From positions 1-42,037 of the forward strand of contig NZ_CALMHT010000050.1 in NCBI RefSeq assembly GCF_937863835.1: 42,037 bases of DNA, read 5' to 3'. The position numbers and the translations under genes were made by a program. Shown here in pieces: positions 17,856 to 29,218 of this stretch. The notes under the pieces were generated by a model. It searched no databases and had not been told where the DNA came from. It saw only the letters and a list, made by a program, of their open reading frames with translations. This stretch comes from an uncultured Prevotella sp. GTDB lineage: Bacteria > Bacteroidota > Bacteroidia > Bacteroidales > Bacteroidaceae. Within the stretch, counting starts at the first letter, position 1. Each line of letters starts with the position of its first letter.

Positions 17856-17867
17856 TTTCCCTTCAAG
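17840..17867 (+). terminator. Terminator hairpin containing the NUDIX stop codon
   Basis: CTTGAAGGGAAA (17840-17851) pairs perfectly with TTTCCCTTCAAG (17856-17867). The 4-nt loop includes the TAA stop at 17853-17855. Downstream is an A-rich stretch rather than a T run, so Rho-independent termination in the plus direction is not certain. Confidence 0.55.
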
Positions 17868-17913
17868 AATAAAAAATTATCTTTGAAGGGAATTTAATTT
17901 GGCTTGAAGGGAA
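17841..17913. repeat. TTGAAGGGAA repeat cluster
   Basis: TTGAAGGGAA occurs at 17841-17850, 17883-17892 and 17904-17913, with an inverted copy at 17857-17866. The last copy runs into a small palindrome (GGGAAATTTTCCC). The cluster fills the 83-bp gap between the convergent NUDIX and ddh genes. The spacing is irregular, so it is not a CRISPR array. It may have arisen by duplication of terminator stem arms. Confidence 0.5.
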
Positions 17914-17938
17914 ATTTTCCCGCGCACCGGGGTGTTGT

Positions 17939-18838
17939 TTATACCAAATGACTGATAAGGTCTTCGCGCTCACCTGGAAGCATATCGATGACAGGTATCT
18001 CGATCATTGTATAGCAACCTGGCTGTTGACGCATAGAGGCGCGGGCCACATTGACCAGTACCTGACCTGTGAGGGCAGGGTTGTTGATACTCATGTTAAA
18101 CTCCAGACGCTGGTTCTGTGTCTTACCGCTTACACCTTTACGTACAAGGTTTACACCGTGACCCATATCACGTACGTCGTCAACAGAAGCAACCTGGAAT
18201 ACATGTGTCTCATCGCTTGCAAAGTACGGGTCAGCCTTGATAGCCTTTGTCACTTCGTCGAGGCTCGCACCCTCTTCCAGTTCTACATAAACCATACGGC
18301 GGTGGATACCCTCGCCTTTAGGAATGGTCATAGAAAGAGCATTCTTAACGCCAGCCTTGGAACGTACACATACACTGTGACCCATACTCATACCCGGACC
18401 GAAATTAGTATAAGACAGTCCTTTAGGAGCGAGGCTCTGCATCAATGTACGAACGATACTGTCTGATCCCGGATCCCAACCGGCAGCGATAACAGAAACA
18501 GTCTTGTTTTCTTTACAGATCGGCATCAGGTTGGCACGATACTGACGGATATTCGTGTGGATATCAAAACTGTCGACAGTATTGATTCCGAGAGGAAGAA
18601 TCTTCTTGGCGAATTCCTCACAACTGCGGGTAGGAGTGGCGAGAATAGCTACATCTACATCTTTCAGTTCGGTAATATCCTTTACGACATCATACTGAGC
18701 CAATTCCTGAGGCTTGTTTTCAGCACCATTACGGCGAACGATACCAGCTATTTCGAAGTCATCGGCTGCTTCGAGAGCCTGAACAGTGTACTGTCCGATG
18801 TTACCGTAACCCACTACGGCTGCTCTGATTTTTTTCAT
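17939..18838 (-). CDS. ddh: meso-Diaminopimelate D-dehydrogenase
   Basis: This 299-residue NADPH-dependent enzyme makes meso-diaminopimelate directly from tetrahydrodipicolinate and ammonia, for lysine and peptidoglycan. The Rossmann motif is AAVVGYGNIGQYTVQALE. The substrate domain shows the conserved ATPTRSCEEFAKKIL, SFDIHTNI and GWDPGSDSIVRTLM blocks, and the NFGPGMSMGHSVCVRSKAGV segment. The length is usual for the type I enzyme (about 300-325). It is monocistronic, with a full promoter upstream, and converges on the NUDIX gene. Confidence 0.95.
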   Translation of the reverse strand: MKKIRAAVVGYGNIGQYTVQALEAADDFEIAGIVRRNGAENKPQELAQYDVVKDITELKDVDVAILATPTRSCEEFAKKILPLGINTVDSFDIHTNIRQYRANLMPICKENKTVSVIAAGWDPGSDSIVRTLMQSLAPKGLSYTNFGPGMSMGHSVCVRSKAGVKNALSMTIPKGEGIHRRMVYVELEEGASLDEVTKAIKADPYFASDETHVFQVASVDDVRDMGHGVNLVRKGVSGKTQNQRLEFNMSINNPALTGQVLVNVARASMRQQPGCYTMIEIPVIDMLPGEREDLISHLV

Positions 18839-18882
18839 ATTCTTTTATTGGTTTTAAAATGTTTGTTCTAAGTTTGCGGTTG

Positions 18883-18912
18883 CAAAAATACAGATTTTCT
18901 GTTAAAAACAAA
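18883..18912 (-). promoter_or_regulatory. Promoter of ddh
   Basis: On the minus strand TTTG (18909-18912) and TATTTTTG (18883-18890) are 18 bp apart. The -7 element is 44 bp upstream of the start codon. Confidence 0.65.
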
Positions 18913-18951
18913 TTAGCCGATACACTTTTTTGATAAAAAAAGGAAGAAAAG

Positions 18952-18984
18952 TTGCAATTTGTAACTAATTAACGTATATTTTTG
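18952..18984 (+). promoter_or_regulatory. Probable promoter of ruvA-sprA
   Basis: TATTTTTG at 18977-18984 fits the -7 element. Candidate -33 elements are TTG at 18952-18954 (22 bp) or TTTG at 18958-18961 (15 bp). This gives a leader of about 115 nt before ruvA. The leader contains a perfect 14-nt palindrome TTATTATATAATAA (19080-19093) just ahead of the start codon. Confidence 0.45.
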
Positions 18985-19105
18985 ACAAATTATAAGATTA
19001 AGGTCGACGTTTCAATACAGTCTCGTCCGCATTACCGGTCATGATACAATAAAAAGGCGCGGAAGTCGTTATAGTATTGTTATTATATAATAAGAAGAAA
19101 AGAAA

Positions 19106-19708
19106 ATGATAGAATATGTAAAGGGTGATTTGACCGAACTTACGCCCGCTATGGCAGTAGTCGAAGCCGGTGGCGTGGGCTACGGACTCAATATATCTCT
19201 TAATACCTATACAGCCGTACAAGGCAAAAAGGAAGTGAAACTCTTTGTTTACGAGGCTGTACGTGAAGACGCTTATGTACTGTTCGGTTTTTCCACCCGT
19301 CAGGAGCGTGATTTGTTTCTTCTTCTCATCAGCGTATCGGGAGTGGGAGCCAATACTGCACGTATGATTCTCTCGTCGATGAGTCCTTCAGAACTGTGCG
19401 ACCATATATCCACAGGCAATGAAAAGGTGCTCAAGGGTATCAAAGGTATCGGACTGAAGACAGCGCAGAGAATCATTGTAGATCTCAGAGATAAGATCGT
19501 GACGCTGGGTATCACAAGTGAGATACCGCAAGGCGGTTCGATGTCGGCACCGGTCAACAACGCTGTAAAGGATGAGGCGGTAAGTGCGCTGTCTATGCTC
19601 GGCTTTGCCCCTGCACCTTCGCAAAAGGTGGTAGTGGATATACTCAGGGAAAACCCGGATGCTCCGGTGGAGACCGTTGTAAAGTTGGCTTTGAAACAGA
19701 TCAAATGA
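19106..19708 (+). CDS. ruvA: Holliday junction branch migration protein RuvA
   Basis: This 200-residue DNA-repair protein binds four-way junctions and recruits the RuvB motor. The N-terminal OB domain ([12 protein letters not shown]...[11 protein letters not shown]) and the two helix-hairpin-helix motifs ([16 protein letters not shown] and [19 protein letters not shown]) are intact. So is domain III near the C-terminus ([12 protein letters not shown]), which contacts RuvB. Length is standard. Its stop overlaps the sprA start by 4 bp (ATGA). This linkage is common in Bacteroidota. Confidence 0.97.
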   Translation: MIEYVKGDLTELTPAMAVVEAGGVGYGLNISLNTYTAVQGKKEVKLFVYEAVREDAYVLFGFSTRQERDLFLLLISVSGVGANTARMILSSMSPSELCDHISTGNEKVLKGIKGIGLKTAQRIIVDLRDKIVTLGITSEIPQGGSMSAPVNNAVKDEAVSALSMLGFAPAPSQKVVVDILRENPDAPVETVVKLALKQIK

Positions 19709-22700
19709 AACACCTGAAACTGGTTTTGTCTGTCTTGGTATTATTGCTTAGCATCAACATTCTGCAGATGTTCGGCCTGGATATCATACCCTTGCAGCAA
19801 AACCAGCAACAGAGGAGAAACAATGTGGCGCAGCAGCGCCAGAATAATCCGCGGCAACAGCAGTTGCGGTTGAAAAACGCCATTCAGACTCAGAACCGCC
19901 TTGACAGTATGTATGCCAATCCCGACTCTTCCCTGAAACCTCACTGGCAGATACAGCGTACCACACCCATCTTTGTGAGCGATCTGAATCAGATTCCCGC
20001 CGACTTGGCGCGACCTGACAATCTGAAGCAGGATGTGGTATACAACGATTCCCTGGACAGATATATTATAGGTTCCAAAATGGACGGCACTTATATCACA
20101 GCCCCGATTATGATGACACCCGAAGAGTACCGTCTGTGGAGTCTGCGACAGGAGATAAACGCCTACTTCAAGAAAAAAAACCAGGAAGAACGGCAGACGG
20201 GCGGCAAAGACAAATTCTCGTTCTCTGATATGCACTTCGACCTGGGACCTGCCGAGAAGATATTCGGTCCGGGCGGTGTGCGAATCAAGACACAGGGTAC
20301 GGCAGAACTGAAATTCGGTGCTACGCTCAAGAACATCGACAACCCATCACTGCCTATCCGTAACCGAAAGACTACCACGATGGACTTTGATGAGAAAATC
20401 AATCTGAGCGTAAACGGTAAGGTGGGAGATAAGGTGAATATGAACCTGAACTACAACACGGATGCCACATTCGATTTTGATGCCAAAAACCTAAAACTGA
20501 AATACGAGGGTAAGGAAGATGAAATCATCAAACTGGTAGAGGCCGGCAACGTGACGTTCCCGAGTAATTCGTCGCTGGTGACAGGTGCCAATTCCCTGTT
20601 TGGTGTACGTACCGATATGCAGTTTGGTAAATTGAAGTTGCAGACGGTGGTCTCGCAGAAGAAATCCACATCCAAGAGTGTATCGAGCAAGGGTGGTACC
20701 CAACTCACCGCCTTTGATATGGATGTATCCAATTATGAAGAAAACCGCCACTTCTTCCTGTCCGATTATTTTCGGGGCATCTATGACAATGCGATGTCTA
20801 AGTTGCCTAACCTCACCACAGGTATCACAATCAATCGTGTGGAGGTATGGGTAACCAATAAGACAGGTACGACAACGAACACCCGTAATATTATAGCACT
20901 GACAGACCTCGGAGAGAATACGAAGGTGTCTAACCGTATATGGAGCACGACAGGTCAACCGGTTCCATGCAATGCAGCCAATACGGAATATTCCGAGATG
21001 GCGAATACCTATTCGGCAGCGCGCGACATAGACCAGACCAATACCGTACTGGACGGTATCAGTGGATTTACGGGCGGTTCGGATTATGAAAAACTGGAGA
21101 GTGCCCGTCTGCTTACATCATCCGAATATACCGTCAATACATCATTGGGATATATCTCTCTGAAATCATCCTTGCAGACCGATCAGGTATTGGCTATCGC
21201 TTACGAATACACTTATGGCGGCGTCACATACCAGGTGGGCGAGTTTGCCTCTGATAATACGGATACAGAAAAGGCCCTGTTTGTCAAATCGTTGAAAAAC
21301 ACGAGTAACAATCCACAGCAGGGCAACTGGAACCTGATGATGAAAAACGTGTATTATCTGGCATCGACGGTAGAAAAAACGAAATTCAAGCTCGATATTA
21401 AATATCTGTCAGATACGACAGGTGTGTACCTTAACTACATACCGGTAACGCAGATGAAAGACCAGACATTGCTGAAAGTGATAGGTGCCGATCGTCTGGA
21501 TAATAACAATAAGGCGCACAGTAACGGTTACTTCGACTATGTAGACGGATATACCGTAAGCAACGGACGCGTGTTCCTGCCCAAGGTTGAACCGTTCGGT
21601 AGTTCACTTTACGATTATATGATAAGCAAAGGCGTCGCAGCGGAGACGGCTAAAAAATTTGTTTTTCAGGCACTCTACGACTCTACCAAGACAACGGCCA
21701 AACAGATGACCGATAAGGATAAGTATGAACTCGTAGGGCAATATAAGGGAACCTCCGCCAATGTGATATCTCTGGGTGCTTATAATGTTCCGCAAGGATC
21801 TGTCGTGGTTACGGCAGGTGGCGTGAAACTCACCGAGGGTACCGATTATTCTGTAGATTATAGTGCCGGTGAGGTGACCATACTGAACCAGAGTATCATA
21901 GACGCAGGCACTTCTGTCAATGTGTCGCTGGAGAGCAATACCGACTATGCACAGACCCGAAAGACGATGTTGGGTATCAACTGGGAATACGACTTCTCTA
22001 AGAACTTCCAGATGAGCGGTACGTTGCAGCATCTCTCTGAGCAGGCTCTTACCTCAAAAGTGACAATGGGGTCGGAACCGCTCAACAATACACTGTGGGG
22101 CGTGAACATGAACTGGAAAAAAGAAAGTCAGTGGCTTACCAACGTACTGGACAAAATACCATTCCTGCATTGTACGGCACCGTCACATATTTCATTTACA
22201 GGCGAATTTGCACAGTTGATCGCCGGACAGGCATCGGGTACACAGGATAATGCTTCGTATATAGATGATTTCGAAAATACCAAAAATTCAATAGATGTAT
22301 CGACCCCTACCTCTTGGATTATTTCGAGTGTACCGTCAATGTTTGCCGAAAGTTCAGATAAGACGACTGTTGCCAGCGGATACAACAGGGCACGATTGGC
22401 ATGGTACACCATAGACCCTCTGTTTACACGACGTAGCAGTTCGTTGACACCTGCCCACATCAAGAGCGACCTGGAACAACTCAGTAATCATTATGTGAGA
22501 GAAGTTCCTGTAAACGAACTTTTCCCTGACCGCCAGACCAATACCTACTCGGGTACTACCAATACGTTGTCGATACTCAATCTGGCTTATTATCCGTCAG
22601 AGCGCGGTCCATATAATCTTACTACCAGTCTCAATGCCGACGGCACACTTACGAATCCGTCACAACGGTGGGGTGGTATGATGCGTAAACTGGATACCAA

Positions 22701-25700
22701 CGATTTCGAAACGGCAAACATTGAATACATAGAGTTCTGGATGCTCGACCCCTTTATCTATTCCAGTCAGCAGACGGATGCATCGTCGTATGGAGGTGAT
22801 TTATATTTCAACCTCGGTGAAGTGAGCGAGGATGTGTTGCACGACGGAAAGAAATTCTACGAGAGTGGTATGCCTGTTGACGGGACCAGCGGATTCACGA
22901 CCACACAATGGGGTAAAATACCGAATCAGGCCACTACGACATACGCCTTTGCCACCTCATCCGGTTCGAGGGCGAAACAAGATGTCGGTTTCAACGGACT
23001 GACTGACACCGAGGAACAGACATACGGTGCCTACCAGACATATCTGGCCAGTATCAACGGAAAAGTAAACTCAGCCGTATACGATTCCATCCATGCCGAC
23101 CCGGCAAATGATGACTATCATTATTTCCGCGGTTCGGATTTCGATGAAGCCAAAACATCCATACTCAACCGTTATAAGCGGATAAACAATCCACAAGGGA
23201 ACTCACCGGACACGGACAATAACACAGAGAGTTATGATACGTCGTACAAAGCCGGACCGGATGTGGAAGATATCAACCAGGATTATACATTGAATGAATA
23301 CGAGAAATATTACCAGTATCATCTGCCTATCAGTCCTGATGCCAGTGAATGGGAGGTGGGCAAAAACTACATAGTAGATAAGCGGACAGCCAGTGTGACA
23401 TTAAGAAATGGAAAAACAGAGTCGGTAACATGGTATGAGTTCCGTATCCCATTGGAGAATTATGAGTCGAAAGTAGGGTCTATCAGTGATTTTACTTCCA
23501 TACGGTTTATGCGTATGTTTATGACGAATTTCAAGAAACCAATCGTATTGCGTTTCGGTACACTCGATCTCGTACGCGGTGAATGGCGTTCGTATAAGCA
23601 GACATTGGCAAATTCGTCGGCCAGTCAGGGCGGTTCAATGGCTGTTAGTGCAGTGAGTATAGAGGAAAACAGTGAGAAGACACCAGTCAACTATGTTGTA
23701 CCGCCCGGTATCAGCAGAGTAGTGGACCCTTCACAGCCGCAGCTAACCGAGAACAATGAACAGGCCCTCAGTATGATGGTCACCAATCTGGCCACTGGTG
23801 AAGCGAAAGGTGTATATAAAACCACCACGCTCGATCTCCGTGAATATAAACGACTGCAAATGTTTGTTCATGCCAATGCCAATGACCCCAATACCACCAG
23901 TCTGCAAGACGGAGACCTGTCGGTATTCATACGGTTGGGAAGTGACTATAAGAGCAACTATTACGAATACGATATACCACTAACGCTTACACCAGCCGGG
24001 ACATATAGTCAGAATGACACGCAGGCGCGTAAAGCGGTATGGCCTGATGACAATATGTTGGATATAGACTTGAGTATATTCACAGCCTTGAAGAAGGCCC
24101 GTAACAAGGCGAAGGCTATGGGCACGGCATCGTTCAGTTATTTATTCAGTAATTATGATGAGAATCATCCCAATAATAAAGTAAGTATGATCGGTAATCC
24201 TTCTCTCGGTGAGGTGAAGACGATGATTATCGGTGTCAGGAATAATGCCGCGACAGCCAAATCGGGCGAAGTCTGGGTCAACGAACTCAGACTGCGCGAC
24301 TATAACAATGAGGGCGGATGGGCTGCACAGGGAACACTCAATATGCAATTGTCTGACGTAGGACAGGTCAATGTGATGGGGAAATATGTATCACAAGGAT
24401 TCGGCGGTCTGGAAGACGGTGTCAGTGCCCGCACCACCGACAACTATAAAGAATATAGTGTGACGGCAAATGTAGAACTGGGTAAGTTTTTCCCGGATAA
24501 AGCGAAAGTGACGGCACCGCTGTATTACAGTGTAACCAAAGAAGAGAGTAAACCGAAATACAATCCGTTGGATACCGATATGAAACTGGATGACGCTCTG
24601 GATGCCTGCGCTACTGAGGCGGAACGTGATTCATTGAAGAGCATTGCGATCACAAAGACGACCAATACCAATTTCTCTTTGTCTAATGTCAATTTCGGCA
24701 TTCGTGCGGATAAACGTCATCCGATGCCTTTCGATCCTGCCAACTTTACCATCTCATATAGTCATAGTCATAAGTATACAAGCGGTGAAACTACAGTGTA
24801 TGAGAAAGAAGACAACTGGCGCGGTGCTTTGAATTACAATTATTCTCCGACCTATAAGACATTTCAACCATTTGCCAAAGCCAAGAGTAAAAGTAAATGG
24901 CTCGACTTCCCTAAACAGATAGGTATCAATTATCTGCCTCAGAATATTTCGTTCAACAGTGAGATGACCCGTAGTTATTACGAATTGCAGGAGCGTGATT
25001 TAGAGAGTACTGAGAATACAAGTCTGCCGCTGACATTCAGTGAACAGTTTTTGTGGAACAGGGAATTCTCCTTGAGATGGGACTTTACCAATAATCTCCA
25101 CATGACATTCCAGTCGGCTACCCATGCTGAGATAGAAGAACCCTATACACCAATCAACAAAGACCTGTATCCAGACCATTACAGCGCATGGAAAGATTCA
25201 GTGTGGACGAGTATCAAACACTGGGGAAAACCGCTGGACTATAATCAGTCGTTCACCCTCTCGTATCAGTTGCCTATTAACAAAATACCCGTTTTCGATT
25301 GGATCAGCGCGAACGGAACTTATTCTGCCACATATAATTGGGTACGAGGAACCGACCTGGAAGACGGTACGACGTTAGGCAATACGATTACCAATAATCG
25401 AGATGTAAATGTAGCTGGAACATTCAATCTCGAGACCCTTTACAATCATATCCCGTTCTTGGCTAAGGCTAATAAGCGGTTCAATCAGCAACCCCAACGT
25501 AACGTAATAAAGAAGACACCTTTGGGAGCTAGAAATACAGGGAAAGATAAAGCGAAAACAAATGAACAAATCGTTCTTCCAAAGAATAAAAATACCTTTG
25601 AGAAGGAGATAACACTGAAACCGGACACCACGATGACAATCAGTCACGGCAAGAACAGTAAAAGACTGATTGTCACCGCCAAGACAAAAGAGGGTAAGGA

Positions 25701-27294
25701 CTATAAGATAAAGTATAAGATCGTAGACGCCAATAAAATACTGATATTAAACAGAGATACGGCAATACTGAAACTATCGGTGAAGGCAAAACCGAATCCG
25801 GAAGAAAAAGGGTGGTATAAGACGACGCAGAGTATAGCCCGATTATTGATGATGGCGCGTAATATCAGTTTCAGTTACCGTAATCAATATTCGATGTCGC
25901 TACCCGGATTTATGCCAAACATCGGTGCCGCATTTGGACAACGTACTGGGGACATCATGTCGCCCGGACTGGGCTTCGCATTCGGACTGACCGGTGACGG
26001 TTATATACAGAAAGCACTCGATAACGGTTGGATGCTATGCAGTGATACAATCTCTACGCCGGCGACGACAAGTAAGACAGAAGACTTACAGGTGCGCATG
26101 ACATTGGAACCGATACGTAATCTGAAAATCGACCTGAATGCCAGTCGCACACAGACAACAGCCAAGAGCATAGAATATATGTACGAGAACATGCCCACAA
26201 CCCAAAGCGGAACCTTCACTATGACAACAATTAGTCTGAAGGGCGCTTTCGAGGGATATGGAGATGCCAATAACGGCTATTATTCTGCTACCTTCGAGAA
26301 GTTCTGTAATTCACTTGATGATTGGCGCAACAGAGTGGAAGCCCGTTATGCCAATGCCGTATATCCGTCCAGTTACACTTCGTTTACAGGAAAGAAATTC
26401 GACCCAACCAACGGGACAATAAACAAGTATAGCGGTGACGTGATGATACCGGCATTCTTGTCTGCGTATACATCCAGTGGTGGCGATTTCGATATTTTCC
26501 CGACATTAGCACGACTGTTGCCCAACTGGACGATACGTTACAGTGGACTGGGACAGTTGCCCTGGTTCCGCGACCATTTTAAGAGCGTGAATATTAATCA
26601 TTCATACAAGAGTATTTATGCTGTGGGTTCATATAGTAGTTACAGTACTTATCAGGAATATATGAATGGCTTGGGATTCGTAGCCGATGCGACAACGGGG
26701 AACCCGATTCCAAGTAGTATGTATAATGTGAGTACTGTCAGCATCAACGAGGCGTTCTCACCATTGTTGGGTATCGATATGACATTTAACAACAATCTGA
26801 CATGCAAGGTAGAATACAAGACTACGCGGGTGTTGAGTCTGAGTATGACCAGCGTTCAGATCAATCAGGCCAGCAGTAAAGACTGGGTTGTGGGAATGGG
26901 ATACAAGATAAACGACTTCAAACTCTTTGGTGGTGGAAACAGACGCAAGGTGAAGAGTAACAATAAGGGGAATGGCAATAATCAAAACCAGCAGACACAG
27001 AACAGAACAAATGGTGGTAAGGATGGATTTAACAGTAATCTGAATCTTCGTCTGGATGTAAGTTATCGTCGCCAGGCGGCTATCACCCGTGACATCGCAA
27101 CGATGACGAGTGCTGCAAGCAGTGGAAACACAGCATGGAAATGGGCTTTCAGTGCTGATTATACATTGAGCAAACTACTTACACTTACTGCTTATTACGA
27201 CCGTCAGACGAACACTCCATTGCTGAGTAGCAGCAGTTATCCTACAACAACGCAGGATTTCGGACTGAGTCTGAAGTTCTCTCTTACAAGATAA
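19705..27294 (+). CDS. sprA: Type IX secretion translocon SprA (Sov)
   Basis: This 2529-residue outer-membrane protein is the very large beta-barrel that forms the conducting channel of the type IX secretion system. It is named SprA in gliding flavobacteria and Sov in Porphyromonas. A hydrophobic N-terminal export segment (about 5-25) is followed by a Gln/Arg-rich stretch (about 30-60). Then come repeats of the SprA_N kind, such as [20 protein letters not shown], the [20 protein letters not shown] plug-region motif, and long aromatic, alternating strands up to the terminal [11 protein letters not shown]. The length agrees with family members (about 2400-2500). A lysine-rich segment at about residues 1920-2030 looks like a soluble insertion. 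It overlaps ruvA by 4 bp and ends in a hairpin. Confidence 0.95.
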   Translation: MKHLKLVLSVLVLLLSINILQMFGLDIIPLQQNQQQRRNNVAQQRQNNPRQQQLRLKNAIQTQNRLDSMYANPDSSLKPHWQIQRTTPIFVSDLNQIPADLARPDNLKQDVVYNDSLDRYIIGSKMDGTYITAPIMMTPEEYRLWSLRQEINAYFKKKNQEERQTGGKDKFSFSDMHFDLGPAEKIFGPGGVRIKTQGTAELKFGATLKNIDNPSLPIRNRKTTTMDFDEKINLSVNGKVGDKVNMNLNYNTDATFDFDAKNLKLKYEGKEDEIIKLVEAGNVTFPSNSSLVTGANSLFGVRTDMQFGKLKLQTVVSQKKSTSKSVSSKGGTQLTAFDMDVSNYEENRHFFLSDYFRGIYDNAMSKLPNLTTGITINRVEVWVTNKTGTTTNTRNIIALTDLGENTKVSNRIWSTTGQPVPCNAANTEYSEMANTYSAARDIDQTNTVLDGISGFTGGSDYEKLESARLLTSSEYTVNTSLGYISLKSSLQTDQVLAIAYEYTYGGVTYQVGEFASDNTDTEKALFVKSLKNTSNNPQQGNWNLMMKNVYYLASTVEKTKFKLDIKYLSDTTGVYLNYIPVTQMKDQTLLKVIGADRLDNNNKAHSNGYFDYVDGYTVSNGRVFLPKVEPFGSSLYDYMISKGVAAETAKKFVFQALYDSTKTTAKQMTDKDKYELVGQYKGTSANVISLGAYNVPQGSVVVTAGGVKLTEGTDYSVDYSAGEVTILNQSIIDAGTSVNVSLESNTDYAQTRKTMLGINWEYDFSKNFQMSGTLQHLSEQALTSKVTMGSEPLNNTLWGVNMNWKKESQWLTNVLDKIPFLHCTAPSHISFTGEFAQLIAGQASGTQDNASYIDDFENTKNSIDVSTPTSWIISSVPSMFAESSDKTTVASGYNRARLAWYTIDPLFTRRSSSLTPAHIKSDLEQLSNHYVREVPVNELFPDRQTNTYSGTTNTLSILNLAYYPSERGPYNLTTSLNADGTLTNPSQRWGGMMRKLDTNDFETANIEYIEFWMLDPFIYSSQQTDASSYGGDLYFNLGEVSEDVLHDGKKFYESGMPVDGTSGFTTTQWGKIPNQATTTYAFATSSGSRAKQDVGFNGLTDTEEQTYGAYQTYLASINGKVNSAVYDSIHADPANDDYHYFRGSDFDEAKTSILNRYKRINNPQGNSPDTDNNTESYDTSYKAGPDVEDINQDYTLNEYEKYYQYHLPISPDASEWEVGKNYIVDKRTASVTLRNGKTESVTWYEFRIPLENYESKVGSISDFTSIRFMRMFMTNFKKPIVLRFGTLDLVRGEWRSYKQTLANSSASQGGSMAVSAVSIEENSEKTPVNYVVPPGISRVVDPSQPQLTENNEQALSMMVTNLATGEAKGVYKTTTLDLREYKRLQMFVHANANDPNTTSLQDGDLSVFIRLGSDYKSNYYEYDIPLTLTPAGTYSQNDTQARKAVWPDDNMLDIDLSIFTALKKARNKAKAMGTASFSYLFSNYDENHPNNKVSMIGNPSLGEVKTMIIGVRNNAATAKSGEVWVNELRLRDYNNEGGWAAQGTLNMQLSDVGQVNVMGKYVSQGFGGLEDGVSARTTDNYKEYSVTANVELGKFFPDKAKVTAPLYYSVTKEESKPKYNPLDTDMKLDDALDACATEAERDSLKSIAITKTTNTNFSLSNVNFGIRADKRHPMPFDPANFTISYSHSHKYTSGETTVYEKEDNWRGALNYNYSPTYKTFQPFAKAKSKSKWLDFPKQIGINYLPQNISFNSEMTRSYYELQERDLESTENTSLPLTFSEQFLWNREFSLRWDFTNNLHMTFQSATHAEIEEPYTPINKDLYPDHYSAWKDSVWTSIKHWGKPLDYNQSFTLSYQLPINKIPVFDWISANGTYSATYNWVRGTDLEDGTTLGNTITNNRDVNVAGTFNLETLYNHIPFLAKANKRFNQQPQRNVIKKTPLGARNTGKDKAKTNEQIVLPKNKNTFEKEITLKPDTTMTISHGKNSKRLIVTAKTKEGKDYKIKYKIVDANKILILNRDTAILKLSVKAKPNPEEKGWYKTTQSIARLLMMARNISFSYRNQYSMSLPGFMPNIGAAFGQRTGDIMSPGLGFAFGLTGDGYIQKALDNGWMLCSDTISTPATTSKTEDLQVRMTLEPIRNLKIDLNASRTQTTAKSIEYMYENMPTTQSGTFTMTTISLKGAFEGYGDANNGYYSATFEKFCNSLDDWRNRVEARYANAVYPSSYTSFTGKKFDPTNGTINKYSGDVMIPAFLSAYTSSGGDFDIFPTLARLLPNWTIRYSGLGQLPWFRDHFKSVNINHSYKSIYAVGSYSSYSTYQEYMNGLGFVADATTGNPIPSSMYNVSTVSINEAFSPLLGIDMTFNNNLTCKVEYKTTRVLSLSMTSVQINQASSKDWVVGMGYKINDFKLFGGGNRRKVKSNNKGNGNNQNQQTQNRTNGGKDGFNSNLNLRLDVSYRRQAAITRDIATMTSAASSGNTAWKWAFSADYTLSKLLTLTAYYDRQTNTPLLSSSSYPTTTQDFGLSLKFSLTR

Positions 27295-27299
27295 ATCAA

Positions 27300-27332
27300 G
27301 AAACCCCAACTGCATCACGTAGCCGGGGCTTC
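27300..27332. terminator. Terminator between sprA and the hdr-flx operon
   Basis: CCCC (27304-27307) pairs with GGGG (27325-27328), enclosing CTGC/GTAG (27310-27313 with 27319-27322) and extended outside by GAA/TTC. On the minus strand it is followed by a T-rich stretch. It probably terminates both convergent transcripts. Confidence 0.6.
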
Positions 27333-27368
27333 AAACCATTTAAATAATATTACCTCCTTACATATATT

Positions 27369-28205
27369 TTAGAATTCTGGAGGTAAAGCGTTTAATTGTA
27401 CCTTACTGAATACAGGTCCGTCTTTGCAGACAAACATTGGTCCGACATTGCATCGGCCACATTTGCCTATGCCGCACTTCATTCTGTTCTCCAAGGTGGT
27501 ATATATGTTCTCATCCTTGAAACCGAGTTTTTCGAGTACTGGGAAAGTAAACTTGATCATGATAGGGGGACCGCATACGATTGCTACGGCATTTTCGCTG
27601 CTAGGTGCTACTTCTCCCAATACGTTAGGCGTGAATCCGACCTTGCCTTTCCAATCGGGTGTTTCACCGCCCGGGTCAACGGTGGCGAACAGATTGACAT
27701 CAGGACGTTCGTCCCATTCCTTCAACTCATCCTTATACACTAGGTCGTTGACTGTCTTCGCTCCGTAGACAATCGTTACATCACCGAATTCATCTCTGCG
27801 GTCGAGTACATTGTCTATCACCGCACGCATAGGAGGCAAGGCTATACCACCGGCAACGAATACCAGATTTTTACCTTTCCAGTCTTCGATAGGGAAAGAA
27901 TTGCCAAGAGGCGCACGCACACCCATTGTCATACCTTCCTCCAGACGGTCGAGTCCCGAAGTGACACGGCCTGCCTTACGGAAAGTACACTCTATATAAC
28001 CTTTCCGGGTAGGTGCGGACGCAATGCAGAATGTGCATTCGCCTTCACCGAAAGCTGAATATTCGGCAAAGTTGCCCGCTTTGAATTCAAACTCTTTTCC
28101 CTCTTCTTCATTCTGGAATTTCAGACGCAGTGTCTTTACGCCAGGTGCCTCAACGGTGACTTTGTCTACCACCATCACATAAGGAATATATATATTCTTA
28201 CTCAT
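27369..28205 (-). CDS. flxA: FlxA-like FAD/NAD(P) reductase subunit
   Basis: This 278-residue cytosolic flavoprotein of the ferredoxin-NADP reductase type would oxidise NADH and pass electrons to FlxBCD/HdrA. The FAD-binding beta-barrel is N-terminal (FKAGNFAEYSAFGEGECTFCIAS, then GVRAPLGNSFPI). The NAD domain has VFVAGGIALPPMRAVIDNVL and IVCGPPIMIKFTFPVLEKLG. A [2Fe-2S] motif near the C-terminus has the spacing CGIGKCGRCNVGPMFVC. It is also similar to AsrB and PyrK. The ATG at 28203-28205 is preferred, since the alternative start 9 nt upstream lies deeper in flxB; the overlap with flxB is 8 bp. It is the last gene of the operon. The symbol is assigned by analogy with Desulfovibrio FlxABCD. 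Confidence 0.8.
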   Translation of the reverse strand: MSKNIYIPYVMVVDKVTVEAPGVKTLRLKFQNEEEGKEFEFKAGNFAEYSAFGEGECTFCIASAPTRKGYIECTFRKAGRVTSGLDRLEEGMTMGVRAPLGNSFPIEDWKGKNLVFVAGGIALPPMRAVIDNVLDRRDEFGDVTIVYGAKTVNDLVYKDELKEWDERPDVNLFATVDPGGETPDWKGKVGFTPNVLGEVAPSSENAVAIVCGPPIMIKFTFPVLEKLGFKDENIYTTLENRMKCGIGKCGRCNVGPMFVCKDGPVFSKVQLNALPPEF

Positions 28206-29214
28206 TGTTTGCAATATTTGTTAGATGTTCTGCTATGTTCATATCTACCGGACAGGCACGCGAACAGCGTCCACAGCCTGTACAACCGTATACATCGAGT
28301 CGGTCGGGCATATAAGAGAATTTGTGCATCACGCGCTGGCGCCAACGTGTAGCCTGTGTAGGACGTGGATTGTGCCCGGATGTATGTTGTGTGAAGAGCG
28401 AGAATCCGCATGAGTCCCAACAACGTACCCGGCGCCCGTGATTGCCGTGGGCATCTTCCTGTATGTCAAAACAAGCACAGGTAGGACATACGAAAGCGCA
28501 TGCTCCGCATCCCAGACAACGCTCCGACTGAGCTTTCCAGATAGGGCTCTCGAAAGCTTTTGCCAGTTTGTCGTGTATCTGTTCACGTGTGAATCTGACG
28601 GGAACTTTAGCCAGCGCAGCCTCTTTGTCAACACTATCGTCTGCCTTAGTAAAGAGTTCTTTGCAGAGGTCTGTGAGTTTCTGTCCTTTGTCTGTAATCA
28701 CTTCCACGAGTGTATCCGTGTCGTTTATCTTGGTGAGCATGATGTCACTTCCGGCTGTGTTGCCTGGTCCACCGCCCACGGATGTGCAGAAGCAGCAACC
28801 GTCAGCCTTGTTGCAGGCGAAAGTAACGACGACCAGACGGTCGAAACGTTCATCGAAGAGTTTATCTTTGTAGTCCCAGTTGAATATCTTGTTGAGAGGA
28901 CCGAAACCTACAGCGTCGCAGGGACGTGCACGCCAGATGACGGTCTCAACGAAATTGTCGTCAGCCACGTCATACAGTTTTGTCTCCATACCTTGTTTTT
29001 CATAAGCGAAGAGCGTCTCCGTATTAGGGAAAGCGGCAGCCTTCACAGATGATGTGGTAGTGAGCGTGTCGTAAGCCACACCGTCAGCATCTTTGATCTC
29101 TTTAAATTCAGCCTTAGTCCCAGTCTTTACCGGAGCCATCACACGTGGCACGGTCTCAATAATCTTGGCGAGCCAGGTCTGTATCTGATCAGATTTTATG
29201 ATTAGTCTTTCCAT
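28198..29214 (-). CDS. flxB: FlxB-like 4Fe-4S protein (AsrA-related)
   Basis: This 338-residue iron-sulfur electron-transfer subunit begins MERLIIKSDQIQTWLAKI, as in anaerobic sulfite reductase subunit A-like proteins. A cysteine cluster ACNKADGCCFC lies at 133-143. Two ferredoxin-type motifs follow: C233-C236-C239-C243 and C311-C314-C317-C321. The last is followed by PVDMNIAEHLTNI, like the HdrC-type ending. In FlxABCD-HdrABC complexes this subunit links the NADH-oxidising FlxA to FlxC. It ends inside flxA and starts 4 bp after flxC. No catalytic sulfite reductase gene (asrC) is present, so a bare Asr role is unlikely. Confidence 0.78.
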   Translation of the reverse strand: MERLIIKSDQIQTWLAKIIETVPRVMAPVKTGTKAEFKEIKDADGVAYDTLTTTSSVKAAAFPNTETLFAYEKQGMETKLYDVADDNFVETVIWRARPCDAVGFGPLNKIFNWDYKDKLFDERFDRLVVVTFACNKADGCCFCTSVGGGPGNTAGSDIMLTKINDTDTLVEVITDKGQKLTDLCKELFTKADDSVDKEAALAKVPVRFTREQIHDKLAKAFESPIWKAQSERCLGCGACAFVCPTCACFDIQEDAHGNHGRRVRCWDSCGFSLFTQHTSGHNPRPTQATRWRQRVMHKFSYMPDRLDVYGCTGCGRCSRACPVDMNIAEHLTNIANNE

Positions 29215-29218
29215 AATG

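Noticed and set aside
17841..17913. Possible CRISPR-like repeat array
   Set aside because: The unit is only 10 bp, spacings are irregular (32 and 11 bp), one copy is inverted, and no cas gene is present.
28438..29052. 204-residue open frame on the plus strand, Cys-rich
   Set aside because: It is antisense to flxB; its cysteines come from reading the opposite strand of that gene.
28198..29214. Anaerobic sulfite reductase (AsrAB) assignment for the last two operon genes
   Set aside because: The family resemblance is real, but the catalytic siroheme subunit AsrC is missing and the genes are embedded in an Hdr operon, which fits FlxAB better.
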